DNA from: DATBVX01 sp963810775
Lineage (GTDB): Bacteria; Pseudomonadota; Gammaproteobacteria; Steroidobacterales; Steroidobacteraceae
Direction: 5' to 3'
Assembly (NCBI GenBank): GCA_963810775.1
Contig: CAWEOT010000025.1
Span: 310,001 to 374,000 of the forward strand
DNA: 64,000 nt
This document shows positions 17,652 to 27,282 of the stretch, one piece after another. The notes beneath the pieces were generated by a model, which was not told the DNA's origin, searched no databases, and was given only the letters and a program-made list of their open reading frames with translations. The translations under genes and the position numbers were made by a program. The first letter of the stretch is position 1, and every line of letters begins with the position of its first letter.

Positions 17652-17860
17652 GGGCGCGCAGTGTAGCCGACTGACGAGCCGGCGATCGGGCGGATCGTTG
17701 GCCGAAATGTCGAGAAACATGACCACCGATGCGTGCGGCTGATTGGTCCGTAAGCTGCAGATTCGCCAAGCTTAGTCAACATTTTAGTCATCAGTGCTCA
17801 TTTATAAGCCAGCGTTGTTATCTTTGTTGGTTTTAATATCGAATCTGTGAAGTCACTTCA

Positions 17861-17882
17861 ATATCTTTTAGATATCATATCT
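17861..17882. promoter_or_regulatory. Alternating ATATCT / AGATAT half-sites, candidate operator
   Basis: Three half-sites occur in 22 bp: ATATCT (17861-17866), AGATAT (17870-17875), ATATCT (17877-17882), giving two overlapping inverted repeats. They lie 28-49 bases before the SPFH start in the AT-rich divergent gap with parB. Ribbon-helix-helix proteins of the Arc/MetJ type bind arrays of short half-sites, and such a protein is encoded by the second gene of this cassette; autoregulation is an inference. Confidence 0.4.
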
Positions 17883-17909
17883 CCCAACAAGGTCGATATG
17901 GGAGGACGT

Positions 17910-18776
17910 ATGGAAGAACGAACTGTTTCTGCGCTACCCGGGATACCAATGATCCTCGTGATGCTGCTCGCCACCGGGCTGGACCTCTGGGCCCTCGGCA
18001 GTGCCATTGTGCATACGCAGCCTTCCGATCTGCTCATACCGACTGTCCTGGGCGTTGTGCTCGTTGTCTGCTGGCGCGGCTTCTTCATCGTGCAGCCCAA
18101 TCACGGTGTGGTACTGCAGCTCTTCGGTCGCTATACGGGGACCTGCCGCCACGCCGGTCTGCGATGGACGAATCCCTTCTATGCCAAACGATCGGTGAGC
18201 CTGCGGGTGCGCAATTTCGAATCGGGCAAGCTCAAGGTGAACGACCTCGAAGGCAGCCCGATCGAGATCGCCGCAGTGGTCGTCTGGCAGGTGCAGGACA
18301 CCGCGGAGGCGTGCTTCAACGTCGATGACTACGAGAACTTCGTGCACGTCCAGAGCGAGGCGGCATTGCGCCAGCTAGCGACCAGCTACCCGTATGACCT
18401 GCACGATCAGCATCACATCTCGTTGCGCAGCCATTCGCGCGAGATCAACGAGCACCTGCAGCGCGAAGTCCAGGAACGGCTGGAAAGCGCCGGCGTGAGC
18501 GTGCTCGAAGCCCGGGTGAGCCATCTTGCCTACGCACCTGAGATCGCGCAGGCGATGCTGCAGCGTCAGCAGGCAGGCGCCATCATTGCCGCGCGCACCC
18601 GTATCGTCGAAGGCGCGGTCGGCATGGTGCAGATGGCACTGACGCAGCTCGCCGACAAGGGCGTGGTGCAGCTGGACAATGAGCGGCGCGCGGCCATGGT
18701 CTCGAACCTGCTCGTCGTTCTGTGCGGCGATCGCGCCGCGCAGCCGGTCGTGAACTCAGGAACGCTGTACACGTGA
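17910..18776 (+). CDS. SPFH / band 7 domain membrane protein
   Basis: A 288-residue protein from the ATG at 17910, chosen for the GGGAGGA 5 bases upstream; a GTG at 17847 is open but would place the start inside the candidate operator. Two membrane helices near the N-terminus (ILVMLLATGLDLWALGSAIV and LLIPTVLGVVLVVCWRGFF) are followed by an SPFH domain: VQPNHGVVLQLFGRYTGTCRHAGLRW, EIAAVVVWQVQDTAEA, and a helical part with the typical E-A-R-V-S-x-L-A-Y-A-P-E-I-A-Q-A-M-L stretch. SPFH proteins scaffold membrane microdomains. It lies on the opposite strand between parB and parA and is paired with an Arc-type gene 13 bases on. Confidence 0.9.
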   Translation: MEERTVSALPGIPMILVMLLATGLDLWALGSAIVHTQPSDLLIPTVLGVVLVVCWRGFFIVQPNHGVVLQLFGRYTGTCRHAGLRWTNPFYAKRSVSLRVRNFESGKLKVNDLEGSPIEIAAVVVWQVQDTAEACFNVDDYENFVHVQSEAALRQLATSYPYDLHDQHHISLRSHSREINEHLQREVQERLESAGVSVLEARVSHLAYAPEIAQAMLQRQQAGAIIAARTRIVEGAVGMVQMALTQLADKGVVQLDNERRAAMVSNLLVVLCGDRAAQPVVNSGTLYT

Positions 18777-18789
18777 ACGCACTGCCGCA

Positions 18790-18975
18790 GTGAGCGAACG
18801 CAAGGCGTACCCGCTGCGCATCGGCGCAGACGTGCTGGAAGCCCTGCAGCGCTGGGCGGCGGATGAACTGCGTAGTGTGAACGCGCAAATCGAGTTCGCG
18901 CTGCGCGAGGCATTGCGCAAGGCGGGTCGCTTGCCAGGCTCAAGTTCGCCACCGCCCGATGAACCTGGCCGGTGA
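18790..18975 (+). CDS. Small Arc-type (ribbon-helix-helix) DNA-binding protein
   Basis: A 61-residue protein from a GTG at 18790. The sequence YPLRIGADVLEALQRWA, then DELRSVNAQIEFALREAL, is the strand-helix-helix of the Arc/HicB-antitoxin type, with the R-S-x-N-x-x-I motif; the tail is proline/serine-rich. In such pairs the protein may regulate its own operon. It lies 13 bases after the SPFH gene. It is not accompanied by a recognisable toxin, so a toxin-antitoxin role is not supported. Its stop is 22 bases from the parA stop, which faces it. Confidence 0.8.
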   Translation: MSERKAYPLRIGADVLEALQRWAADELRSVNAQIEFALREALRKAGRLPGSSSPPPDEPGR

Positions 18976-18997
18976 AGACGACTCGCCAAGAAATGCA

Positions 18998-19960
<963 letters not shown>

Positions 19961-19999
19961 GGAACGAATCCCGAGCCTACAGGCTGACCGGGCTGATTG

Positions 20000-20656
20000 C
20001 TAATGCCCGCGCCGGAATGAGCGCTGCGGCTCCTTGGGCTGTAGTTCGACCAGATGCCGCTGAGCGTCAAGTCCCGGAACTATGAGGCGATGAATCGCCT
20101 TAACTTCCCAGCCCCTGGGCAACTTTTCAATCTCCGTCTGCGGCGCCTGGCCTTTCATGGCCAGCAACTTTCCGCCTCGCGCGACCAGGTGGCCCGCAAC
20201 GCGAATGAATTCATTCAGCTTGCCGAGTGCGCGCGCCGTCACCGAGTCGAAGCGCGATGCCGGCTGGAACTGCTCGGCACGGGAATTGACGACGATGACG
20301 TTAGCGAGGCCGAGTTTCACGCGTGCGTGCTCGAGAAATCGTGCTTTCTTGCCAGTGGCCTCGATCAGAGTGAACTCGCGCGATGGTGCTGCGACTGCCA
20401 GCGGCAGGCCTGGAAATCCTGCGCCACTGCCGACATCAGCGATTCTGTGGCCGCGCAGGTGAGCGTGAATGCTCAGCGAATCGAGAAGGTGCTTGCGAAC
20501 CGCCTCGAGCGGATCCTCAATCGCGGTGAGATTGAAGCGCTGATTCCATTCCGCGAGCTCCGCCAGCAGTTCGATGAGTTGTTCATGCTGGCGGGTGCTG
20601 AGCTCGACGCCCAGTTCCTGGGCACCGGTGATCAGCAGGCTCTTCGGCTCGGTCAA
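20000..20656 (-). CDS. rsmG: 16S rRNA (guanine-527-N7) methyltransferase
   Basis: A 218-residue enzyme with the conserved region EWNQRFNLTAIEDP, the SAM-binding motif VGSGAGFPGLPLAV and SVTARALGKLNEF. It methylates N7 of G527 of 16S rRNA. The start is a TTG at 20656 that overlaps the TGA stop of prpD by TTGA, so translation is probably coupled to prpD. In most gammaproteobacteria it follows mnmG (gidA) and precedes parA; parA does follow here but the upstream neighbour is the methylcitrate operon instead. Confidence 0.95.
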   Translation of the reverse strand: MTEPKSLLITGAQELGVELSTRQHEQLIELLAELAEWNQRFNLTAIEDPLEAVRKHLLDSLSIHAHLRGHRIADVGSGAGFPGLPLAVAAPSREFTLIEATGKKARFLEHARVKLGLANVIVVNSRAEQFQPASRFDSVTARALGKLNEFIRVAGHLVARGGKLLAMKGQAPQTEIEKLPRGWEVKAIHRLIVPGLDAQRHLVELQPKEPQRSFRRGH

Positions 20657-22104
20657 TTCTTCACCAGCCCCGCCATGAATTCGTTGACTGGCAGTGCATC
20701 AAGCCTGCGCGGCTCGGCAAACATGCGCTTGATCGCCTCACACTGCTTGGGCGGGAAGTGCGCATCGACGCTCGCTTCGAATTTCTTCACGAGGATGGGC
20801 ATGCCCTCGGTCCGGCGCTTGCGATGGCCGATGGGGTAGTCGACCTGCACGCGTTCGGTCGCCGAACGATCCCTGAAGAACACCTGTAGTGCATTGCCGA
20901 TATAGCGCTTGTCGGGGGCGTAATAGTCGCGCGTAAACGAGGGGTTCTCCTGCACGATCATGCGCGCACGCAGCACATCGACGCGCGGGTCAGCCGCGAT
21001 GCGGTCTTCGTAGTCTTCCGCAGTCAGCCGCCCGAAGATCAGCGGAATCGCCACCATGTACTGGATGCAATGATCGCGGTCGGCAGGGTTGGCGAGCGGC
21101 CCCGTCTTGTCGATGATGCGTACGGCCGGTTCCTGCGTTTCGATCATGATCTTGTCGATCGCATCGATTCGGTCCTTCACCTCCGGGTGCAGCTTCATCG
21201 CGCATTCGACCGCGGTTTGTGCGTGGAACTCCGCCGGAAAGGAGATCTTGAACAACACGTTTTCCATCACGTAGCTGCCATACGCCTGGGGGAAAGCAAA
21301 CGGCTTGCCCTTGAACAGCACGTCCGAGAAACCCCAGGTTTTCGCCGACAGCGCCGAGGGATAGCCCATCTCACCGGTGAGGGCGATGAGAGCGTGGCGC
21401 ACCGCGCGACTCGTAGCGTCCCCTGCCGCCCAGCTCTTGCGTGAGCCCGTGTTGGGCGCGTGGCGGTAAGTACGCAAAGCGCCGCCATCGATCCATGCAT
21501 TCGAGACCGCATTGATCACCTGGTCGCGAGTTCCGCCCAGCATCTGCGTAACGACGGCAGTGGAAGCGACGCGCACCAACAGCACGTGATCGAGACCGGC
21601 CCGGTTGAAACTGTTCTCGAGCGCGATGACGCCCTGGATCTCGTGCGCCTTGATCATCGCGGTCAACAAATCGCGCACTAATAGTGACTTGCCGCCCTGC
21701 GCGGCGGCCTTGCGGCTCAGGTAGTCCGCGGTTGCTAACAGACCGCCGAGATTGTCCGAAGGGTGCCCCCATTCCGCTGCGAGCCAGGTGTCGTTGAAAT
21801 CGAGCCAACGGATCATGGCACCGATGTTGAAGGCCGCCGTCACTGGGTCGAGCTCGTAAGAGGTGCCGGGAACCCGGGCGCCGCCGGGCATGGTCGCGCC
21901 GTGCACGACCGGTCCCAACAGGCGCGTGCAAGCTGGATACTTCAAAGCCATGAACCCGCAGGCGAGCGTATCCATCAGGCAATAGCGTGCCGTTTCGTAC
22001 GCGGCCTCGCTGCGGATCTCGTACGCCGTGACGTAATCCGCGATATCGACGAGCACCTGGTCGGGAGCCGGACGCTTCGCCGACTTGATCTCGTGAGCGG
22101 ACAT
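20653..22104 (-). CDS. prpD: 2-methylcitrate dehydratase PrpD
   Basis: A 483-residue member of the MmgE/PrpD family from the ATG at 22104. Characteristic stretches are RWLDFNDTWLAAEWGHPSDN, ENSFNRAGLDHVLLVRVAS, SRKSWAAGDATSRAVR and EFHAQTAVECAMKLH. It dehydrates 2-methylcitrate to 2-methyl-cis-aconitate in the propionate-degrading 2-methylcitrate cycle. It begins 5 bases after prpC and its stop overlaps the rsmG start. No acnD or prpF is in the window, consistent with the PrpD (not AcnD) route. Confidence 0.96.
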   Translation of the reverse strand: MSAHEIKSAKRPAPDQVLVDIADYVTAYEIRSEAAYETARYCLMDTLACGFMALKYPACTRLLGPVVHGATMPGGARVPGTSYELDPVTAAFNIGAMIRWLDFNDTWLAAEWGHPSDNLGGLLATADYLSRKAAAQGGKSLLVRDLLTAMIKAHEIQGVIALENSFNRAGLDHVLLVRVASTAVVTQMLGGTRDQVINAVSNAWIDGGALRTYRHAPNTGSRKSWAAGDATSRAVRHALIALTGEMGYPSALSAKTWGFSDVLFKGKPFAFPQAYGSYVMENVLFKISFPAEFHAQTAVECAMKLHPEVKDRIDAIDKIMIETQEPAVRIIDKTGPLANPADRDHCIQYMVAIPLIFGRLTAEDYEDRIAADPRVDVLRARMIVQENPSFTRDYYAPDKRYIGNALQVFFRDRSATERVQVDYPIGHRKRRTEGMPILVKKFEASVDAHFPPKQCEAIKRMFAEPRRLDALPVNEFMAGLVKN

Positions 22105-22109
22105 CCGGG

Positions 22110-23261
22110 CTATTGCCTTTCGCCGAGCGGAACGAACTTGCGGTTCTCCGGGCCGACATAGTTGGCGGCGGGCCGGATGATCTTGCCGTCCATGCGTTGC
22201 TCGATCACGTGCGCGCCCCAACCGGTCGTGCGCGCGACCACGAACAATGGTGTGAACATTTCGGTGGGCGCGCCCATCATGTGGTAGGACACTGCGGAGA
22301 ACCAGTCGAGGTTGGGGAACATGTGCTTGATCTCGGCCATCACGGCCTCGAGACGCTCGGCGATCATGAAAAGCTTCATGTCGCCCGCCTCGGCGGAGAG
22401 ACGCCGCGCGACTTCCTTGATCACCTGGTTGCGAGGATCGGAAACCGTATACACGGGATGTCCGAATCCGATGATTACCTCCTTGCTGGCCACGCGTTTG
22501 CGGATATCGGCGTCCGCCTGATCGGGCGTGTCGTAGCGTTCCTGGATCTCGAGCGCCACCTCATTGGCGCCGCCGTGCTTAGGCCCGCGTAGCGCACCAA
22601 TCGCGCCGGTGATGCATGAATACAGGTCCGATCCGGTGCCGGCAATGACGCGGGCCGCGAACGTCGAGGCATTGAACTCGTGCTCGGCATACAGAATGAG
22701 CGAGGTGTGCATAGCACGCACCCACGAACTCTTGGGGGTGGCGCCGTGCAGGAGATGCAGGAAATGCCCGCCGACCGACTCATCATCGGTCTCGACTTCG
22801 ATTCGACGCCCGGAATGGCTGAAGTGATACCAGTAGCAGAGCATCGAGCCGAGTGAAGCGACCAGGCGATCGACAATTTCGCGGGCCCCGGGGAGGTTGT
22901 GATCCTCCTTCTCGGGCAGCACCGCGCCGAGCGCCGAGACGCCAGTGCGCATGACATCCATTGGGTGACTTGCGGCGGGCAATTGCTCGAGCACCGTGCG
23001 CACCGTATTGGGAATGCCGCGCAGCGATTTGAGCTTGGCGCGATAGCCGGCAAGCTCGGCGCGGTTCGGCAACTTCCCATGCACCAGGAGGAATGCAATT
23101 TCCTCGAACTCGGCGGCCTCGGCGATCTCGAGGATGTCGTAGCCCCGGTAGTGCAGGTCATTCCCGGTGCGCCCCACCGAACACAGAGCTGTATTACCAG
23201 CGGGCACCCCAGAAAGGGCCACAGATTTTTTGGGTTTCGGCGCGAGGGCAGGTTCGTTCAT
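22110..23261 (-). CDS. prpC: 2-methylcitrate synthase / citrate synthase
   Basis: A protein of 383 residues from the ATG at 23261 (a TTG at 23291, overlapping the prpB stop, would add ten residues). It has the citrate-synthase fold with the PrpC start PKKSVALSGVPAGNTALC and GNDLHYRGYDI, and the catalytic His region GPKHGGANE and GFGHPVYTVSDPR. It condenses propionyl-CoA with oxaloacetate. It sits between prpB and prpD. Confidence 0.96.
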   Translation of the reverse strand: MNEPALAPKPKKSVALSGVPAGNTALCSVGRTGNDLHYRGYDILEIAEAAEFEEIAFLLVHGKLPNRAELAGYRAKLKSLRGIPNTVRTVLEQLPAASHPMDVMRTGVSALGAVLPEKEDHNLPGAREIVDRLVASLGSMLCYWYHFSHSGRRIEVETDDESVGGHFLHLLHGATPKSSWVRAMHTSLILYAEHEFNASTFAARVIAGTGSDLYSCITGAIGALRGPKHGGANEVALEIQERYDTPDQADADIRKRVASKEVIIGFGHPVYTVSDPRNQVIKEVARRLSAEAGDMKLFMIAERLEAVMAEIKHMFPNLDWFSAVSYHMMGAPTEMFTPLFVVARTTGWGAHVIEQRMDGKIIRPAANYVGPENRKFVPLGERQ

Positions 23262-23287
23262 ACCGTGTTTCTCCGCTCGTGAGTCGC

Positions 23288-24181
23288 TCAATTCTCGGTC
23301 GCGCGACTGAACAGCTCGTCGAGTTTCTTCTCGTATTCGTGATAGCCCAGCATTTCGTAGAGCTCGGCTCGCGTCTGCATCGTGTCCAGCACATCTTTCT
23401 GAGTGCCACGTTCGCGCAGCTTCCGATACACATGTAACGCCGCCAGCGCGCCGGCGCGAAACGCGGACAAAGGGTAGAGGGCGAGGCGCACGCCGGCCTC
23501 GGCGAGCTCTCGGGTCGTAAAGAGCGGCGTCTTGCCGAACTCGGTAATATTCGCCAGCACCGGAACGTGCACTGCGCGTACGAACTCCCGGTATTCGTTG
23601 AGCGTCGCCAGAGCCTCTGCGAACAGCATGTCTGCGCCGGCTTCCACGTAGCGCGTCGCGCGGTCAACCGCCGCGCTCTGGCCCTCGATCGCGTGCGCGT
23701 CGGTACGCGCCATGATGACGAATTGATCATCGATGCGCGCATCCACGGCGGCCCGGAGGCGATCGACCATTTCGTCCGGCGATACCAGAGCCTTCCCGGG
23801 TCGGTGGCCGCAACGCTTCGCCTGCACCTGGTCCTCGAGATGCATCCCGGCGGCGCCCGCGCGCGTGAGATCGCGCACCGTGCGCGCGATGTTGAACGCG
23901 CCACCCCACCCCGTATCAGCGTCCACGAGTAGCGGCAGGGAGCTCGCGCCGGTAATCCGGCGACAATCTTCCGCTACATCATTGAGGCTGGTGATGCCGA
24001 GATCCGGCAGGCCGAAAGAGGCGTTCGCAACGCCAGCGCCGGAAAGATAAAGAGCACGAAATCCGCAGTGCTGCGCGAGCAGTGCGCTGTATGCATTGAT
24101 GGCACCGACGACCTGCAAGGGCCGCTCGATGTCGAGCGCGGCGCGCAGCCGCGCGCCAGCAGAGAGTTGAGGTTTCGACAT
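23288..24181 (-). CDS. prpB: 2-methylisocitrate lyase
   Basis: A 297-residue isocitrate-lyase-superfamily enzyme from the ATG at 24181 (an upstream in-frame start is less likely). It contains DADTGWGGAFNIARTV, HLEDQVQAKRCGHRPGK (with the catalytic KRCGH loop), ARTDA and ANITEFGKTP. It cleaves 2-methylisocitrate into pyruvate and succinate. It is the first prp gene; the 81-base gap after acuI may hold a promoter. No PrpR-type regulator is seen nearby. Confidence 0.97.
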   Translation of the reverse strand: MSKPQLSAGARLRAALDIERPLQVVGAINAYSALLAQHCGFRALYLSGAGVANASFGLPDLGITSLNDVAEDCRRITGASSLPLLVDADTGWGGAFNIARTVRDLTRAGAAGMHLEDQVQAKRCGHRPGKALVSPDEMVDRLRAAVDARIDDQFVIMARTDAHAIEGQSAAVDRATRYVEAGADMLFAEALATLNEYREFVRAVHVPVLANITEFGKTPLFTTRELAEAGVRLALYPLSAFRAGALAALHVYRKLRERGTQKDVLDTMQTRAELYEMLGYHEYEKKLDELFSRATEN

Positions 24182-24262
24182 TGTCTCGTTAGCCGCGGCG
24201 GGCCCGAAGGATCCAGGCACTGCGCCGGTACCGCGGAAAAACAGGGCCGTTATTGTAGCTTG

Positions 24263-25261
24263 TTATCCGATCTCGACCACCGTCCGCCCGACGACCTTGC
24301 CCTTGAGGTAATCCTCAAACGTTTCGGACAGTTCCTCGAAGCGCACGGTGCGCGTCACGATCTGCTCGAGACCTGGTGGCAGCAGGTCAGTCCCGATGCG
24401 CTTCCACACCTCGAGCCGCAGCTCGCGTGGCGTTGCGGACGAATTGATGCCGAGCAGGTTCACGCCGCGCAGAATGAATGGCATCACCGTGGTCCTGAAC
24501 TCGGCTCCTCCCACCAGCCCGACGCTTGCGACGTTGCCCCAGAAACCGATGGTGCGTGTAAGCCAGCTGAGAATCTCGCCGCCGACGCTGTCGATCGCAC
24601 CAGCCCATCTCGCTGCCTCCAGCGGCCGGGAACCGATGACGATTTCCTGGCGCAACAAGAGCTGTTTGGCGCCCAGCGAACGCAGGAAGCCGGCCGCTTC
24701 TGGCTTGCCGCTCACCGCAACGACGTCATAGCCACGCGCGCTGAGCATGTTGATCGCGACGCTGCCGACGCCGCCGGTCGCGCCGGTGACAACGACGGGT
24801 CCATTCGCCGGCTTCTGCCCATTCTGCTCCATGCGATGTATCGCGAGCGCTGCCGTGAACCCCGCTGTGCCAAGGCCCATTGCCTTGAATTCATCAAGCG
24901 AGTCCGGTATCGGCACGACCCAGTCGCCCTTTACGCGCGCGTACTCCGCATAGCCCCCATCGTGCGTTTCACTCAGCTCACAACCGGTTACGAGTACTTT
25001 GTCACCCACCCGGTAGCGCGCATCGTTGGTTGTGATCACCTCGCCGGCGAGATCTATGCCTCCTACGAGGGGGTACTTGCGCAGGATCTTCCCCGCACCC
25101 GTGGCGGCGAGAGCGTCCTTGTAATTGATGGTGGAGTAGCGAACCTTGATCACCACGTCGCCTGCGCCGAGGTCGTCCAGAGTGATGGATTCAAAGCGTG
25201 ACGTAATCTGCTCGTTCTCCTCGTGGATGCGGAAAGAGCGAAACGGTGCTTGTGGCAGCAT
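24263..25261 (-). CDS. acuI: Acrylyl-CoA reductase AcuI / YhdH family NADPH oxidoreductase
   Basis: A 332-residue medium-chain dehydrogenase/reductase without the structural zinc cysteines. It has the YhdH/AcuI start FRIHEENEQITSRFESITLDDL, STINYKDALAATGAGKI, GIDLAGEV, VTGATGGVGSVAINML (NADPH-binding) and LGINSSATPRELRLEVW. AcuI reduces acryloyl-CoA to propionyl-CoA with NADPH. The neighbouring prpBCD genes would then burn the propionyl-CoA, which supports this subfamily choice. It starts 5 bases after the hydrolase gene. Confidence 0.88.
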   Translation of the reverse strand: MLPQAPFRSFRIHEENEQITSRFESITLDDLGAGDVVIKVRYSTINYKDALAATGAGKILRKYPLVGGIDLAGEVITTNDARYRVGDKVLVTGCELSETHDGGYAEYARVKGDWVVPIPDSLDEFKAMGLGTAGFTAALAIHRMEQNGQKPANGPVVVTGATGGVGSVAINMLSARGYDVVAVSGKPEAAGFLRSLGAKQLLLRQEIVIGSRPLEAARWAGAIDSVGGEILSWLTRTIGFWGNVASVGLVGGAEFRTTVMPFILRGVNLLGINSSATPRELRLEVWKRIGTDLLPPGLEQIVTRTVRFEELSETFEDYLKGKVVGRTVVEIG

Positions 25262-25266
25262 GGTTC

Positions 25267-26196
25267 CTAACCCGGCGCGCGATCCAGCCAGACCTCCAGT
25301 CCCTGCGAATTCAGCTCCACGTCCGTAGCGAGCAGCTCCTGCAGAGTCGCTTTGCTCGCCTTGAAGCCGTGCCGGTCGAGTCGTTCCTCAAGATAGCCAA
25401 ATAGCTCTGAGCGAATGCGTTCACCCCGCTCGCGCGTGCCTGAATGCCGGCGCGCAATTGCAACGAAGCCATCGATACATTCATGCATGTCGGCGGCCAG
25501 GCGTTGCAGCTGGGTGACCCGGCTGAAATGAGTCAGGTAGATCGCCTTGGGCCGGTAGCTCATGAGTCGATCGATGGACGCATGCAAGGCTTGCGGGTCG
25601 AAATGCACCGGTGTCGTCGTCGGAAAGATGAATTCGCCGGCAGCTGTGTCGAACTGCCGATACGAAATGCCAAACGTGTCACCAGAGAAGATCGACTCTG
25701 CCTGCCGATCAATAACGCAATAGTGGTGCAGAGCATGCCCAGGCGTATGGATCAGCTCGAGCTCGCGACCACCCAGTGCGATGCGCATACCATCCTCGCT
25801 CTGCAGGACGCGCTCGCGAGGAATCGGCGCGATTTGCCCGTAGAGTGCCCTGAAGCGGGCTTCACCGTAGACGGCAATGCTGCCTTCAATCAGTTTCGAT
25901 GGGTCGATGAGGTGACGGGCGCCGCGGGGATGGACCACGGCCTGCGCGTTGGGCAGTGATTGCATCAAGAGCCCAGCGCCACCGGCGTGATCCAGATGCA
26001 CGTGCGTCAGCAGCACGTAGTCGACCTGCTTCGGAGCGATCGCCAACTGCGTCAGAGCATTCAACAGGTGCGGTATGCCGCTCCCCGGACCGCTGTCGAC
26101 GAAAGCGGCGCGTCCATTATTGAGGATCAGGTGACTCGCGTCGTGGCCCGGACGGATGTAGTGGGTGTCGACCGCGTAAATTCCATCTGCGGACAT
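25267..26196 (-). CDS. Metallo-beta-lactamase-fold hydrolase
   Basis: A 309-residue protein with the metal-binding motif THVHLDHAGG (H-x-H-x-D-H), a second His in HTPGHALHHY, the Asp of FSGDTFGISY and a later YLTHFSR histidine, so both metal sites appear complete. The C-terminal part is helical. This resembles the glyoxalase-II-like subgroup that acts on thioesters or lactones, but the substrate is unknown. It overlaps no neighbour but is only 5 bases from acuI, so an acyl-thioester role in the same pathway is possible. Confidence 0.8.
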   Translation of the reverse strand: MSADGIYAVDTHYIRPGHDASHLILNNGRAAFVDSGPGSGIPHLLNALTQLAIAPKQVDYVLLTHVHLDHAGGAGLLMQSLPNAQAVVHPRGARHLIDPSKLIEGSIAVYGEARFRALYGQIAPIPRERVLQSEDGMRIALGGRELELIHTPGHALHHYCVIDRQAESIFSGDTFGISYRQFDTAAGEFIFPTTTPVHFDPQALHASIDRLMSYRPKAIYLTHFSRVTQLQRLAADMHECIDGFVAIARRHSGTRERGERIRSELFGYLEERLDRHGFKASKATLQELLATDVELNSQGLEVWLDRAPG

Positions 26197-26241
26197 GACA
26201 TTTCGGCCGAGTGCAAAGGTCCGAGTGGGCGGTCGAGCCCT

Positions 26242-26898
26242 CTACTTACCTTTCGTGTCGTGACCTTCCTGCGCGAACCACGTTGCGTGCCTCGCTGTGG
26301 AAAGACTCGGGCTTTGCCGGGAGTAATACTCAGCAAGTTCCTTGATGTCCTCGTCGGTGAGCTGCGCCACGAATCCACCCATTACCGGGTTCTTGCGTCC
26401 GCCGTCGCGATAGTCTTTGAGTGCACGCTCCAGATAGTCAGCGTGCTGGCCAGCGAGCGACGGATATTGCGGCGTGATACCGACGCCCTCGGGACCATGA
26501 CAAGCGACGCAAAGCTCCTGGGCCTTCTGCGGTGCCTTGCCGACAGGTGTCGCGCCCGTTTGCAGGGATTTCCCGGCCAGGAACGCGCCGATGTCCTGCA
26601 TGTCCTGGTCGCTCAGTGTCGCAGCCTGCGAATGCATGGTGCCGTGTGAACGCTCGCCGCTGCGATACGCTTGCAGTGCGATCGCTAGGTATTCAGCGTG
26701 TTGGCCTTCGAGCTTCGGGACGCTGTAGGTCGGATAGACGTTCTTGTAGTTGGGAATCCCATGGCAGCCGTAGCAGGTGTACGCAAGTTTGCGGCCATGT
26801 TCCGGATCGGCATCCGCTCGCGTCAGCGCGGGAGAGGCGAGTGCGATGACGGCGAAGTAGGCGGCGATCAGAGCCGGACGGGAAATCCGCGATGGCAT
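26242..26898 (-). CDS. Periplasmic dihaem cytochrome c4-type protein
   Basis: A protein of about 218 residues with a signal peptide (LIAAYFAVIALASPALTRADA) and two haem-attachment motifs, CYGCH and CVACH, about 100 residues apart, each followed by a distal methionine region (TMHSQAATL; NPVMGGFVAQL) and the L-E-G-Q-H-A-E-Y-L and L-A-G-Q-H-A-D-Y-L repeats. Two homologous cytochrome domains are typical of cytochrome c4, an electron carrier to terminal oxidases. I chose the ATG at 26898 because AGAAGGA is 9 bases upstream; 26907 is the alternative. It is the farthest upstream gene of the co-directional acuI/prp run. Confidence 0.88.
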   Translation of the reverse strand: MPSRISRPALIAAYFAVIALASPALTRADADPEHGRKLAYTCYGCHGIPNYKNVYPTYSVPKLEGQHAEYLAIALQAYRSGERSHGTMHSQAATLSDQDMQDIGAFLAGKSLQTGATPVGKAPQKAQELCVACHGPEGVGITPQYPSLAGQHADYLERALKDYRDGGRKNPVMGGFVAQLTDEDIKELAEYYSRQSPSLSTARHATWFAQEGHDTKGK

Positions 26899-26907
26899 GT
26901 GCAGCAT

Positions 26908-27282
26908 TCCTTCTTGGGCTTCTGTGGGCGCGCCATGGTAAATGAGAGCGCGAATTCAAGTGAATCATTTACCGCCCCGCCCAGCGTGTTGTGTGAGGCG
27001 CGCGTGCTAAGCCCACGGAACACCGACCAGCCACGGGTTCCATCGACATGCGGGCCTCGCTTGCTGGCCGATTTCTCCCATAGCTTGCGCTATTCGAGTT
27101 GTTCTTATGCGGTTAGCCCCACTATGTTCCAGAGATAGCCAGCCAATTGGCCAAGCCTACTCCCTATATTGATGAAACTGGAAAAAGTGGGTCCTATCCT
27201 CATTTCAACCTCCATTAGCGGTACTGAGTGGTCCTTTCGATTCTGAAGTACGCCTGTTTAGAGGTAGAGTGGCGTCAATGCG
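26908..27282. other. 375-bp divergent gap between cytochrome c4 and dtd
   Basis: No gene is supported. The middle (about 27060-27260) is clearly more AT-rich than its surroundings, with ATTGATGAAAC and CCTATATTGATG runs, and probably holds the promoters of both divergent genes. I could not fold a tRNA from it. Confidence 0.5.

Noticed and set aside
18790..18975. Arc-type gene as a toxin-antitoxin antitoxin
   Set aside because: No toxin-like partner is adjacent; the only partner is the SPFH gene, so a regulator of that gene is the better reading.
24068..25201. Long open frame opposite acuI
   Set aside because: It lies entirely antisense to a well-supported gene and encodes no recognisable sequence; it is a shadow of high-GC codon use.
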